Positions 8,218 through 20,200 are shown, counted from the first letter of the stretch. The stretch: DNA of 64,000 nucleotides from Hymenobacter daecheongensis DSM 21074 (GCF_900141805.1 NZ_FQYN01000004.1:62001-126000), one strand, 5' to 3'. Program-made: numbers and translations. Notes: generated from the letters alone by a model not told the origin.

Positions 8218-8595
8218 TTAGCGCACCACCAGGCGGCCGCGCAGCATGCCCATACCGCAGGTGAAGGCAAACGTGCCGGCCTGCTGGGGCAGCAGCTCCA
8301 CGAGCGTGGTCTGGAAGGCCGGCAGCGCGCGGCGGATGCTGAAATCGGGAAAGAGCAGCTCCTCGGAGCAGCTGTTTTCCTCGTCGCGGTAGAAGCTCAG
8401 CTGCACGGGCTTGCCGCGCTCCACCTCCACCACATCCGGCGAGTAGCCGCCCTTCACGGTAATGCTGACCTGCTGCACGCCCCCGGACGACGATACCGCG
8501 CTGACCATCCGGCGGGCCGAAAAGAAGAAATACCAGATAACGAATGCCGCCAGGCCCAGCCCGCTCAGCGTAACAATGATTTCGATGAAGTCCAT
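8218..8595 (-). CDS. Membrane-anchored cupredoxin domain protein
   Basis: A 125-residue protein with one N-terminal transmembrane segment (residues 3-25, IEIIVTLSGLGLAAFVIWYF) and a cupredoxin-like beta barrel. Likely copper ligands are the Cys in ENSCSEELLFP, plus the Cys and Met residues of TCGMGMLRG near the C-terminus, the usual place of a type 1 copper loop. The start is taken at ATG 8595 rather than the upstream in-frame ATG at 8634, because hydrophobic residues begin at once after MDF. It lies downstream of copA in the same direction. Small cupredoxins of this type accompany CopA in Bacteroidota and probably bind periplasmic copper. Confidence 0.87.
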   Translation of the reverse strand: MDFIEIIVTLSGLGLAAFVIWYFFFSARRMVSAVSSSGGVQQVSITVKGGYSPDVVEVERGKPVQLSFYRDEENSCSEELLFPDFSIRRALPAFQTTLVELLPQQAGTFAFTCGMGMLRGRLVVR

Positions 8596-8660
8596 TTGTA
8601 CAAGAAATTTTTTTGAGTTGCTAAAAACGCTCATGCCGCGCTTGCCGAAAGCCCACCCAA

Positions 8661-8818
8661 AGCAGCCGCGTAGCGGCGACAGGTTTGTAGAGAATCACGC
8701 AGAAGTGAATCAAAAGCCGCATAGCGGCGACAGGAACGCCCGCACGACCCTGTCAACGCTACGCGGCTTTGACGTTCTTCACGACCGTTTGCTACAAACC
8801 CGCCGCCGCGCTGCTGCT
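8661..8818. repeat. Nested inverted repeat, AGCCGCGTAGCGGCGACAG family, copy 1
   Basis: Outer arms at 8661-8690 (AGCAGCCGCGTAGCGGCGAC start, ending GTTTGTAG) and 8792-8818 (CTACAAACCCGCCGCC). Inner arms at 8712-8733 and 8750-8770 (AAAAGCCGCATAGCGGCGAC / CTGTCAACGCTACGCGGCTTT). It sits between copA and the cupredoxin gene. The same nested layout occurs at 40350-40503. Confidence 0.88.
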
Positions 8819-8855
8819 ATCCTGAACGTCACAGGTCTGTGCTACTGCCACGGCG

Positions 8856-11129
<2,274 letters not shown>

Positions 11130-11504
11130 ACGGAAAATGAGGCAGAATAAGTGAGGCGGAGCCGGTAGGCCCTGATGGCCGGAGCGGCCCGCGCCCTGCA
11201 AAGGAACGCACATTGCCGGCCGGCGGTGGTGCGAAATCCGCACCAAAACCTTCAGAATTTGTCTCAGACAGGTGTTGCGCCCAACTCAGCTGTCCCGGCG
11301 CTGCGCATAAAATCCCGCCGCCCGGTTGCATAATTCGGCCCGCCGCGGGGCGGAGGCGCAGGAACAAAACCGGCCGCAAATGGGCCACGCGGCGCTTTCC
11401 GGCGGGCTTAGCGCCGCCGCTTCGGGCCGCTGCCCGGCCCGGCCACCACCCTGAGCCCGCCGCCACAGTAGTACCGCCGCGGCGTAGGTCCGACGAAAGC
11501 CTGT

Positions 11505-11512
11505 TACTTTTG
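11505..11512 (+). promoter_or_regulatory. Candidate -7 element for the 11532 gene
   Basis: TACTTTTG matches the Bacteroidota -7 consensus 20 bases upstream of the ATG at 11532. No clear TTG -33 element is present at the right distance, as expected if an activator is needed. The rest of 11130-11504, the copA divergent region, shows no gene. Confidence 0.45.
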
Positions 11513-11531
11513 CCGTTGCTTTCCGCAGTTT

Positions 11532-11987
11532 ATGATCCGTAGCCTGTTCCCTTTCCGCCGCTTGCTGGCGACGACCTTCCTGGTCGTCTTCGTCAACGTG
11601 TTTGTGGGGCAGTGCTGGTGCGCGACGCTGCCGAAGGCGGCCGTGCCACCCCGCGCCGCTCTGGCCGCTAAATCGGCGCACGGCTGCTGCAAAAGCAAAG
11701 GCGGAGCCACCGCCAGGGCGCTGAAGGCCAAAGCCGGCGCGCACAAGTCGGGCAAGCACAGCTGCTGCCGCGAAAAGTCGGCCTCGCTACTCTCCGCGCT
11801 CAGCGCGCCGGCGCAGAAGCAGCTACTCGTACCCGCGCCGGCCCTGCTGCCCACCAATTTCACCCTTCAGCCCCGGCCCACGGCCGGCCGCTGGAGCCGC
11901 ACCGGCCCCGTGTGCCTGGTGCCGCCGCGGTATCTGCCGCCTAAAATCCCCGATATCCGCATCTTCATTCAGTCCCTCACGGTCTGA
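11532..11987 (+). CDS. Cys-pair exported protein (HYC_CC_PP-like) of the copper cluster
   Basis: A 151-residue protein with an N-terminal hydrophobic segment (residues 10-32) that could be a signal peptide or anchor. Two spaced CC pairs follow: HGCCKSK at about 55-61 and HSCCREK at about 74-80, both preceded by His and set in Lys-rich sequence. The C-terminal half has a VPPRYLPPKIPDIR segment. This pattern resembles the Bacteroidota HYC_CC_PP protein family found beside metal resistance genes, an assignment made by eye. The His/Cys pairs suggest Cu(I) binding outside the cytoplasm. It is divergent from copA. Confidence 0.72.
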   Translation: MIRSLFPFRRLLATTFLVVFVNVFVGQCWCATLPKAAVPPRAALAAKSAHGCCKSKGGATARALKAKAGAHKSGKHSCCREKSASLLSALSAPAQKQLLVPAPALLPTNFTLQPRPTAGRWSRTGPVCLVPPRYLPPKIPDIRIFIQSLTV

Positions 11988-12182
11988 TTGGATGGTAGCG
12001 CCCAGGCTCGCGCCGGCATAGCTGTGCTATGTCCGGGGCGGGCCTTTTCGTTGGCGTTTCGGCCCGCGCCTGGCTTTGATCAGGCATTTTTCCTGCTGAT
12101 AAAAAGCGTGTTCCGGGCCTGATAGGCCGGCCCTGCGGGCCGCTGCGCAGTCCGCGCTTTCCCCTCCCATTTCCATTCTGCC

Positions 12183-13127
12183 ATGTTCCGATTTTCCCTT
12201 CCGCTGCTGGCCGCTGCCAGCTTGTTGGCCGCCAGTAGCTGCTCTTCTGATTCTGCTTCCGACACTACCGCCGCCGTCACTACGCCCACCGCCGGCCCGG
12301 CCGCCGGCACCGCTGAGCACGCCGGGGGCCACACGTATTCCTGCCCCATGCACCCCGAAGTGACCAGCACCAAGGACGGTGAAACGTGCCCCAAGTGCGG
12401 CATGAAGCTGGAGCACACCGACCAGGTGGCCAATGGCAAATCCTACCGGATGCAGTTTGAGGCCGCGCCCCGGCAGCCCCGAGCCGGCCAGCCGACACGG
12501 CTCGCCTTCACGCCCCAGCAGGCCGATGATGCGGCCGTGCCCGTGCCGCTGGATGTGGTGCACGAGAAGAAAATCCACCTGATTATCGTCTCTAAAGACC
12601 TTTCGCAGTTCTACCACGAGCACCCCGAATACACGGCCCAGGGCAGCTATGAGGCACAGTACACCTTTGCCAAGGGCGGCGAGTACGTGCTGTTTCAGGA
12701 CTACACGCCCACCGGGGCCGGCCACCAGCTGGGCCGCCAGCCGCTCACGGTGCAGGGCCCGGCCTACGCGCCGGTGAAGTTCCGCACCGACAATATGACC
12801 TGGAAAAAGGACGGCTACGCGGCCACGCTGGCCTTCGACAAAGCCCCGGCCGTGGGCCAGCCGCTGGCCATGAAAATCAACATTACCAAAAGCGGCCAGC
12901 CCGTCACTGACCTCGAAAACTACCTCGGGGCGCTGGGTCACGTAGTGGTCATCAGCGAAGACACGGAGCAGTATCTGCACGTGCACCCCACCGCGCAGGC
13001 CGATAAAGGCCCCGCCATCGGCTTCAATACGAGCTTCGAAAAGCCCGGCCTGTACCGCGTGTTTTTGCAGTTCAACCACGCCGGCCGCATTCATACCAGC
13101 GACTTCACCATCAACGTAAAAGCCTGA
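12183..13127 (+). CDS. Lipoprotein with CPMHP/CPKCGM heavy-metal-binding domain
   Basis: A 314-residue lipoprotein. The signal peptide ends in LLAASSC with the lipidated Cys at 20. A short heavy-metal-binding domain follows at about 52-78 (YSCPMHPEV...CPKCGMKLEH), as in CusB N-termini, where it binds Cu(I)/Ag(I) through Met, His and Cys. The rest, about 85-314, is beta-rich with several His clusters (HVVVISEDTEQYLHVHP), a layout seen in copper-cluster proteins of Bacteroidota. It is followed by the DUF305 lipoprotein after 50 bases, and together they appear to form a periplasmic metal-binding pair. Confidence 0.85.
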   Translation: MFRFSLPLLAAASLLAASSCSSDSASDTTAAVTTPTAGPAAGTAEHAGGHTYSCPMHPEVTSTKDGETCPKCGMKLEHTDQVANGKSYRMQFEAAPRQPRAGQPTRLAFTPQQADDAAVPVPLDVVHEKKIHLIIVSKDLSQFYHEHPEYTAQGSYEAQYTFAKGGEYVLFQDYTPTGAGHQLGRQPLTVQGPAYAPVKFRTDNMTWKKDGYAATLAFDKAPAVGQPLAMKINITKSGQPVTDLENYLGALGHVVVISEDTEQYLHVHPTAQADKGPAIGFNTSFEKPGLYRVFLQFNHAGRIHTSDFTINVKA

Positions 13128-13177
13128 TTAACGGGCGCAGCCCCGGTTTGCGCCCTCATTTTCTCTACCCCATTCCC

Positions 13178-14008
13178 ATGAAAAAGCCCGCTTTCTTCCT
13201 CGCCGCCCTGTGCGCCGGCTCCCTGCTGCTCGGCAGCTGCAACAGCACCACCACTGACAACGCCACGACCACCGAAGCCACCGAAGCTGCCGCCGATTCG
13301 GCCGGCACTGCCTCGGTCAAGGACCCGGCCCACGCCGACCATGCCGGCCACACCGGCAGCGCCGCCGCGCCCGGCATGATGGGCCTGATGCACACAATGA
13401 TGCAGCAGATGGAGAATTTTAAGCCGATGGGCAACACCGACCACGACTTTGCCCACATGATGATGGCCCACCACCAGGGCGCGGTGGCTATGTCGGCGCT
13501 GCTGCTGAAGGAGGGCAAGGATGCCACGTTGCGGGCCATGGCGGAGAAAATCAGCACCGATCAGCAGCAGGAAATGCAGGCGCTGGAGGCCATTGCCACC
13601 CGCCTCGACGCGGCCCCCACCAACTACAAGCCCCAGGATGCCAACGACCCCTTCACCGCCAAAATGCAAGCTTCGATGGACGGCATGATGAAGGACATGG
13701 CCCCTGCCAGCGGCAACGTGGACCAGGACTACGCCGCCCTGATGATTCCGCACCACCAGAGCGCCATCGACATGGCCCAGGCCGAGCTGACCCACGGCCG
13801 CGACACCAAGCTGAAGGAAATGGCCCGCCAGATGATAGCGGCCCAGCAGCAGGAAATCCAGCAATTCAAAGCCTGGCAGGCCAAAAACGGCGGCAAGGCG
13901 AAACCTGCCGCGGCCGTGTATGAGTGCCCCATGGGCTGCGAGGGCAGCCAGGGCGCCAAGCCCGGCCAATGCCCCAAGTGCGGGATGGATCTGGTGAAAA
14001 AGGCGTAG
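13178..14008 (+). CDS. DUF305 lipoprotein with C-terminal heavy-metal-binding domain
   Basis: A 276-residue lipoprotein (lipobox LLLGSC, Cys21) containing a two-part DUF305 ferritin-like domain. Its two HHQ motifs are in DFAHMMMAHHQGAVAMS (HHQ 98-100) and DYAALMIPHHQSAIDMA. Met and His are very frequent. The last 29 residues are a CPMG...CPKCGM metal-binding module, fused in frame. The start is the ATG at 13178. An in-frame codon at 13148 would add ten residues before a good signal peptide. DUF305 proteins are copper-associated, and this fusion strengthens that link. Confidence 0.9.
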   Translation: MKKPAFFLAALCAGSLLLGSCNSTTTDNATTTEATEAAADSAGTASVKDPAHADHAGHTGSAAAPGMMGLMHTMMQQMENFKPMGNTDHDFAHMMMAHHQGAVAMSALLLKEGKDATLRAMAEKISTDQQQEMQALEAIATRLDAAPTNYKPQDANDPFTAKMQASMDGMMKDMAPASGNVDQDYAALMIPHHQSAIDMAQAELTHGRDTKLKEMARQMIAAQQQEIQQFKAWQAKNGGKAKPAAAVYECPMGCEGSQGAKPGQCPKCGMDLVKKA

Positions 14009-14116
14009 CAAAGTTGGCCCGGCGGCTAGTGAAGCCGTCGACCCGAAATACACGCTACAAAACATTATGAATACGCCCCTGAAAATGGCCGAAGCCCATT
14101 TCTCTTGTCTCTTATC

Positions 14117-15370
14117 ATGACCAAGCCCGCTTTTCTCGTGCCTCCTTTCCGCCTCGGGCACAAGCGGCTGGCGGGGCTACTGCTGGTGCTGCTGCCGGGC
14201 TACATCCGCGCCCAGCAGGTGGTGCGGCTGGATAGCGCCGAGGCCCAGGTGCTGCGTCGGCACCCGCGGCTGCGGCAGGCGGGAGCCGACATTGAAGAGC
14301 AGCGGGCCCTGAAGCGCGGCAGCTTTGCCCCCGCCAACCCCGACTTTCTGGTCTCAGCGCCCACCGGCGAACGGTGGGCGCCCGGCGTGGTGCAAACCCT
14401 GGATTTGCCCAACGTGTACCGCCGGCAGGCCCAGGCGGCACAGGCCGGCGTGGTGCTGGCCGAGCGCGGCCTGGCCGTGAGCCGCGCCACCGTGCGCCGC
14501 GACGTGCGCCTGGCCTACCTTGCGCTGCAGTTCGCGGAGGTCCAGGTGCGCCAGCTCACGTACCAGGACAGCCTGTTTCGGGTACTTCAAACCACAACCG
14601 ACCGGCTGTTTGCCGCCGGCGAAGTCACATCGCTGCAGCGCATCAGCACCGAGGCCGAGGCCCGGCAGGTGCGCAACCAGCGCGAGCAAGCCCTGCTGGA
14701 CCGGCGGGCGGGCCAGCGCCGCCTGGGCCTGCTGCTGGGCCGCCCCGAAACCGACCTGACCACCGCCGACGACCTGCGCCAGACCGGCCCCGCGCTGGCC
14801 CGCGCCGGAGCCGAGCTGCTGGCGGCCCTGCCGACCCAGGACAGCGCCGCCGTGGCCGAAAGCCCCACGCTGGCCTACTACACCCAGAATGTCGCCTTGA
14901 GCCAGTCGGGTATCAGTCTGGTGCGGGCGCGGCGCACGCCGGCTCTCACGGTGGGCTATCAGAATCAGGCGTTTGCTAATTCGGCGCTGCGGTATCGGCT
15001 GCAGTTTGGGGTGTCGGTGCCCATCTGGTTCTGGACCTACCGCTCGCAGCTGCAGGCGGCCACGGCCCGCGGGCAGGCCGCCCAGGCCCGCCTGCAGGAC
15101 CAGCGCCTGGAGCTGGGCACTCAGTATCAGCAGGCCCTGGCCGACACGCGCAAGTTTGCGGCTTCACTCACGTATTATGAGCAAACCGGCCTACCCCAGG
15201 CTACGGCCATCATCAGCCAGTCGCAGCGGCTGTTCCGAGCCGGCGAAATCAGCTACCTGGTGCTGATTCAGAGCCTGAACCAGGCCTTTACCATTCAGAG
15301 CACCTACCTGACCACCATCCGCGACTACCGGCAGGCCCTCGTGGAGCTTACCTACTTGCGCGGCCAATGA
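14117..15370 (+). CDS. cusC: TolC family outer-membrane efflux protein (CusC-like)
   Basis: A 417-residue TolC-type protein with a signal peptide (LLLVLLPGYIRAQ) and two long coiled-coil repeats. The first repeat runs from about residue 30, the second from about 240, where ALTVGYQNQ marks the strand-to-helix return. It lacks a lipobox. The start is the ATG at 14117. A TTG 12 bases upstream is also in frame but less likely. Its stop overlaps the next start (ATGA at 15367-15370), showing translational coupling with the rest of the Cus operon. It should form the outer-membrane duct for CusBA. Confidence 0.9.
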   Translation: MTKPAFLVPPFRLGHKRLAGLLLVLLPGYIRAQQVVRLDSAEAQVLRRHPRLRQAGADIEEQRALKRGSFAPANPDFLVSAPTGERWAPGVVQTLDLPNVYRRQAQAAQAGVVLAERGLAVSRATVRRDVRLAYLALQFAEVQVRQLTYQDSLFRVLQTTTDRLFAAGEVTSLQRISTEAEARQVRNQREQALLDRRAGQRRLGLLLGRPETDLTTADDLRQTGPALARAGAELLAALPTQDSAAVAESPTLAYYTQNVALSQSGISLVRARRTPALTVGYQNQAFANSALRYRLQFGVSVPIWFWTYRSQLQAATARGQAAQARLQDQRLELGTQYQQALADTRKFAASLTYYEQTGLPQATAIISQSQRLFRAGEISYLVLIQSLNQAFTIQSTYLTTIRDYRQALVELTYLRGQ

Positions 15371-16014
15371 GCATAAAGCAGAAGACCATGATGCTGACTT
15401 TGCGGAGAAAAACCCTCCTCCTGCTGCTGTGGCTGCTATTGGCGGCCGCGACCTCCTGGGCCCACGGCGGCGAAGACCACGGCGCGGCGGCGGCAACCGC
15501 GGGGCCGGCCGCTACCACGTTTTCGGTGGCGGCGCTGTCGGAGAAATTCGAGCTGCTGCTGCGCTACGAGCCGCTGGAAAAGGGCCGCCCCGCCCACCTG
15601 CGCCTGTTTGTGGCCGACTACGTGACCAACGCGCCGGTGCGGGGCACCATTACTATTACCTCGCCTGAAGACAAGAGCCTGAAATGGACGGTAGCGCCGC
15701 AGGATTCGGGCGCGTATCTGGTAGAAGGGGCTTTTCCGGCCAACCGCACTTACAGCTTTGCCGTGAACATTGTGGAAGGCAAGCGGGCTGATCTGCTGCT
15801 GCTCCAGGGCATTGCGGTGGGCAAAAAGCTGCCCGTGGCCGCCGCGCCCGCTGCGGAAAACCCATCGATATTCTCTTCCTGGAAAACGCTGCTGCCGCTG
15901 GTCGGCGCTTTTGGCCTGGGCATGGCCCTCACGGCCTTTTTTCTGCGTCGCCGCCGGTTGGCGGGGGGCGCTTCTTCCACTTCTGCTGCTTCCGCGTATG
16001 AAAACCAGGCATAA
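15367..16014 (+). CDS. Single-pass exported protein with His-rich N-terminus, between cusC and cusB
   Basis: A 215-residue protein with a signal peptide (residues 15-31), a mature N-terminus AHGGEDHG, a beta-sandwich-like middle (about 45-150, LRLFVADYVTNAPVRGTITI, resembling FixH/YtkA or carboxypeptidase-regulatory folds), then one transmembrane helix (about 170-190) and a short RRRR cytoplasmic tail. It overlaps cusC by four bases and cusB by 17. Tight coupling implies a role in the pump, perhaps delivering copper to CusB. I do not recognise a named family with confidence. Confidence 0.82.
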   Translation: MSIKQKTMMLTLRRKTLLLLLWLLLAAATSWAHGGEDHGAAAATAGPAATTFSVAALSEKFELLLRYEPLEKGRPAHLRLFVADYVTNAPVRGTITITSPEDKSLKWTVAPQDSGAYLVEGAFPANRTYSFAVNIVEGKRADLLLLQGIAVGKKLPVAAAPAAENPSIFSSWKTLLPLVGAFGLGMALTAFFLRRRRLAGGASSTSAASAYENQA

Positions 16015-17146
16015 ACTACTGGCCGCCACCGCTGCCGCCGGCCTGCTGCTGAGTGGGCTGCTGCCCCCGCCCACGGCGCTGCTGGCCCACGGCGGCGAAG
16101 ACCACGGCGCGGCCGCCCAGCCCGGCACAGGCCTCGCCAAAACCGATGCCGTGGATCTGCCCAAGGAAAGCCAGTTCCTGTTTGGCGTCCGCACGGCCCT
16201 GGCTAGCTACTCCGATACGTATAATCGCCTCACGCTCTACGGCACCGTGTCGGCGGCGGCGGGGGGCGAGGGGCGCGTAGTGGTGCCCCAGACCGGGCGC
16301 ATCGTGCGGCTGGCGGCGCAGGTGGGCCAGCCGGTGCGGGCTGGACAGGTGCTGGCCGTGGTCGATCAGACGCTGGACGCGACCCAGCAAATCGGCCTTA
16401 GCACCGAGCGGGCCAACGCTCAGGCCGAGCTGCGCGCCGCCCAGCAGGACTACGCCCGGCTGCAAACCATTGCCGACATAGCCGCCCGCAAAGATGTGGT
16501 GGCCGCCGAGCTGCGCCTGCGCCAGGCCCGGCAGAACGCGGCCATCCTGAACGGCCAGGCCAGCCAGCGGCGCGTCAGCATCACGTCTCCCATCAGCGGC
16601 ACCGTGGATGTGTTCAGCCTGGCCGTGGGGCAGCAGGTGAGCCAGGGCGACGAGCTGTTTCGGGTTATCAACCCCGGCAAGCTGCGGGTGGAGGCCCAGG
16701 TTTTTGCCCCGGATCTGGCCAAAATCACGCCCGGCGCGGCGTTTTGGGTGGAGGGGCTGCAGGGCCAGGCCGAGGGCGTGCCGGCCCGGCTGGTGGTGTT
16801 TTCCAACGTGGTGAACCCCGTGAACCAGGCCCGGCAGCTCATTCTGGAGCTGGATGCGGCGGCTAAACCGCAGTTTCGGGCCGGGCAGGCCGTGAGCGTG
16901 CAGGTGCTGGGCCAGCCCGGCGGCGGCCCCCGGCAGCTGGTGGTGCCCACCGCCGCCCTCACCGACCTGAGCGGCAAGCCGGTGGTGTTCGTGCACACCA
17001 CGCCCGAAGAGTTCAAAATCCGCTACGTGCAGCCCGGCCCCGCCAACGGCCAGCAAACCGTGCTGCTCGGCGGCGACGTGCACGAAAACGACCGGGTAGT
17101 AACCGTGGGCACCTACCAGCTCAAATCCATCTACCTCAATCAGTGA
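15998..17146 (+). CDS. cusB: RND periplasmic adaptor, CusB-like
   Basis: A 382-residue membrane fusion protein. A signal-like hydrophobic segment (residues 7-28) precedes AHGGEDHG, the same His motif found in the upstream gene. A beta-barrel/lipoyl part (RVVVPQTGRIVRLAAQVGQ) follows, then a helical hairpin (about 125-190), lipoyl second half (VSITSPISGTVDVF) and the barrel and membrane-proximal domains. The start at ATG 15998 overlaps the previous gene by 17 bases. The reading frame continues upstream to 15770, but only within the coding sequence of the neighbour. It lacks the CPMHP-type N-terminal domain, which here is carried by separate lipoproteins. Confidence 0.93.
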   Translation: MKTRHKLLAATAAAGLLLSGLLPPPTALLAHGGEDHGAAAQPGTGLAKTDAVDLPKESQFLFGVRTALASYSDTYNRLTLYGTVSAAAGGEGRVVVPQTGRIVRLAAQVGQPVRAGQVLAVVDQTLDATQQIGLSTERANAQAELRAAQQDYARLQTIADIAARKDVVAAELRLRQARQNAAILNGQASQRRVSITSPISGTVDVFSLAVGQQVSQGDELFRVINPGKLRVEAQVFAPDLAKITPGAAFWVEGLQGQAEGVPARLVVFSNVVNPVNQARQLILELDAAAKPQFRAGQAVSVQVLGQPGGGPRQLVVPTAALTDLSGKPVVFVHTTPEEFKIRYVQPGPANGQQTVLLGGDVHENDRVVTVGTYQLKSIYLNQ

Positions 17147-17269
17147 GATGGTGAAATGGTGAAATGGTGAGTTTTCTGTTCGGTTTGCGCCTAATGCGCC
17201 ATTTGCGCGGATTGCGCAAGCCGAACAGAAAACTCACTATTTCACCATCTCACTATTTCACTATCTCCC
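17144..17269. repeat. Inverted repeat between cusB and cusA
   Basis: Core perfect 17-base arms GTGAGTTTTCTGTTCGG (17167-17183) and its complement at 17221-17237. They extend outward through imperfect copies of a GTGAAATGGTGA-type tandem word. The cusB TGA stop (17144-17146) is inside the element, and the cusA ATG is five bases beyond it. It could form a large hairpin in the mRNA between the two genes. Confidence 0.88.
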
Positions 17270-17273
17270 CACC

Positions 17274-20200
17274 ATGCTCGATAAAATCATTCGTTTCGCT
17301 TTGCAGAACCGGCTGCTGATGCTGGCTTTTGCGGCGGCGCTGCTGGTGGCCGGCGCCTATACGGCCCGCCAGCTGCCCGTTGATGTGCTGCCCGACCTGG
17401 ACCGGCCCCGCGTGACGGTGTTTCTGGAGGCCGCCGGCATGGCTCCCGAGGAAGTGGAAGCCCTGGTGACGCTGCCCGTGGAAACCGCCCTGAACGGCGC
17501 CACCGGCGTATCCGCCGTGCGCTCCAACTCCGCCATCGGCCTGGGCATGGTGTTCGTGGAGTTCGACTACGGCACCGACATTTTCACGGCCCGCCAGATA
17601 GTGGCCGAGAAGCTGCAAACCGTGGGCGAGCAGCTCCCCGCCGGCATCACGCCCGTGCTGGGCCCCATTTCCTCCGTCATGGGCCAGATTATGCTGGTGG
17701 GCTTGTCAATTGAGAATGAAGAGTTAAAAATTAAAAATGACTCGCTGAGCCCCCCCAAATCGTCAGGCTCCCCCTCTCCTATGGAGAGGGGACCGGCCCC
17801 GGAGGGGTCCCGTGAGGTTACCACGGCCGCGGGCCTGCGCACGCTGGCCAACTACACCGTGCGCCAGCGCCTGCTCAGCATTCCGGGCGTGGCCCAGGTC
17901 ATCCCCATCGGCGGCGAAAACCTGCAGTATCAGGTGCTGCTCGATATGCCCCGCCTGAACGCGGTGGGCCTCACCATCACGCAGGTGGAAGACGCGCTGC
18001 GCCGCTCCAACCTGAACACCACCGGCAATTTCTTCGACCGCAACGGTTCCGAAGTGCTCATTCGTAACCTGGGCCGGCTGCGCTCGGTCGAGGACATTGA
18101 GAACATCATCGTGGGCTACCGCGAGGCCTCGCCCGTTACGGTGAAGCAGGTGGCTACGGTGGCGTTCGGGGCCCGCTTCAAGCGCGGCGACGGCAGCGTG
18201 AACGGCCGCCCGGCCGTGATTCTGAGCATCGAGAAGCAGCCGGGCGCGGCTACCGTGGGCCTCACAGAAGCCGTGGAAAAAGCCCTGGCCGAGCTGAAGC
18301 CCGCCCTGCCCCCGGATGTGCAGGTAAATACGCGCCTGTTCAAGCAATCGGACTTCATCGAGTCGAGCATTACCAACGTGGAAGAAGCCCTGCGCGACGG
18401 GGCCATTCTGGTGGTCATCGTGCTGTTTGCGTTTCTTCTGAACGTGCGCACCACGTTTATCTCCCTGGTGGCCATTCCGTTGTCATTGCTCGTCACGGCG
18501 CTGGTGTTTCGCTTTGCGGGCATTTCTATCAACACCATGACGCTGGGCGGGCTGGCCATTGCCATCGGCGAGCTGGTGGATGATGCCATCGTGGACGTGG
18601 AAAACGTGTTCCGGCGGCTGCGCGAAAATCAGCAGCTGGCCCGGCCCCGGCCCGCCTTGCAGGTGATTTACGCGGCCTCCTCGGAGGTGCGCAACTCTAT
18701 TGTGTACGCCACCATCATCGTGGTGCTGGTGTTTTTGCCGCTGTTTGCGCTGGAGGGCATGGAAGGCCGCATTTTCGCGCCCCTGGGCATTGCCTACATC
18801 ACCAGCATCGTGGCCTCGCTGTTTGTGTCGCTCACTATCACGCCGGTGCTGTGCTACTATCTGCTGCCCGGCATGAAGCAGATCCGGCAGGCTGGGCAGG
18901 ATGGCGGGCTGGTGCGCTGGCTGAAGCGCCAGGATACGCGGCTGCTGCATTGGGGCCTGGCCCGGCCCCGGCTGGTGCTGGGCACGGCGGCAGCGCTTTT
19001 TGGGCTGGCGGTGGCGCTGGTGCCGTTTTTCGGAACCGAGTTTCTGCCGCCCTTCAACGAAGGCTCGCTCACCGTCAACTTTTCGGCCCCGGCCGGCACT
19101 TCCCTCGCCGAAAGCAACAAGCTGGGCACGCTGGGCGAGCAGCAGATGCTGAAGCTGCCCGAGGTGGCCTACACTGCCCGCCGCACCGGCCGCGCCGAGC
19201 TGGACGAGCACGCCGAATCGGTGAACAACTCCGAAATCGAAGTGGCCTTCAAAACCGAAGATGAGCTGGAAAAGCAGGGCCTGAAAATGCGCAGCCGCGA
19301 CGAAATACTGACCGACCTGCGCCAGAAGCTCAGCCTGATTACGGGCGTGAACGTGAACATCGGCCAGCCCATTTCCCACCGCCTCGACCACCTGCTGAGC
19401 GGCGTGCGGGCGCAGGTGGCCATTAAGGTATTCGGCAACGATTTGCTGGCGCTGCGCCGCTACGCGGGTGAAATCAGGGCCGCCGCGGCCGGGGTGCCGG
19501 GCGTGGTCGATTTGCAGGTGGAAAAGCAGGTGCAGATTCCGCAGCTGCTGGTGCGCCCCCGCGACGCGGCCCTGCAGGCCTACGGCCTCGACCGCGGCCG
19601 CGTGGTGGCCACGCTGCAAACGCTGTTTCAGGGCGAAGTCGTGTCGCAGATGCTCGACGGGCAGCAGCGCTTCGACCTGCTGGTGAAGCTGCCCGAAAAT
19701 CAGCGCAACGACATTGCCACCATCGCCCAGACCCGCATCGAAACGCCCGCCGGGGCCCTGATTCCGGTGAGCCAGGTGGCCGACGTGCGCTACGAGCCCG
19801 GCCCGAACACCATCAACCACGAAAACAGCCAGCGCCGCATCATCCTCTCGCTGAACGTGGCCGGCCGCGACCTGGGCAGCACCGTCAGGGAGATTCAGGC
19901 CAAAGTCGGGCAGCAGGTGAAGCTGCCGGCGGGCTACTACCTCACCTACGGCGGGCAGTTTGAGAGCCAGCAGGCGGCCTCGCGCAAGATTCTGTGGCTG
20001 AGCTTGTTCTCCCTAACCGGCATTTTCCTGGTGCTGTTTTCCCACTTCCGGTCGGGCTGGCTGGTGGCGCAGATCATGCTCAACATTCCGCTGGCCCTCA
20101 TCGGCTCGGTGGTGGCGGTGCTGCTCACGGGCGGCACATTCAGCATTGCCTCGCTGGTGGGCTTCATCACCCTCACCGGCATTGCCTCGCGCAACGGCAT

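Noticed and set aside
14105..14116. TTG start for cusC at 14105
   Set aside because: ATG at 14117 gives a normal signal peptide; the extra four residues add nothing.
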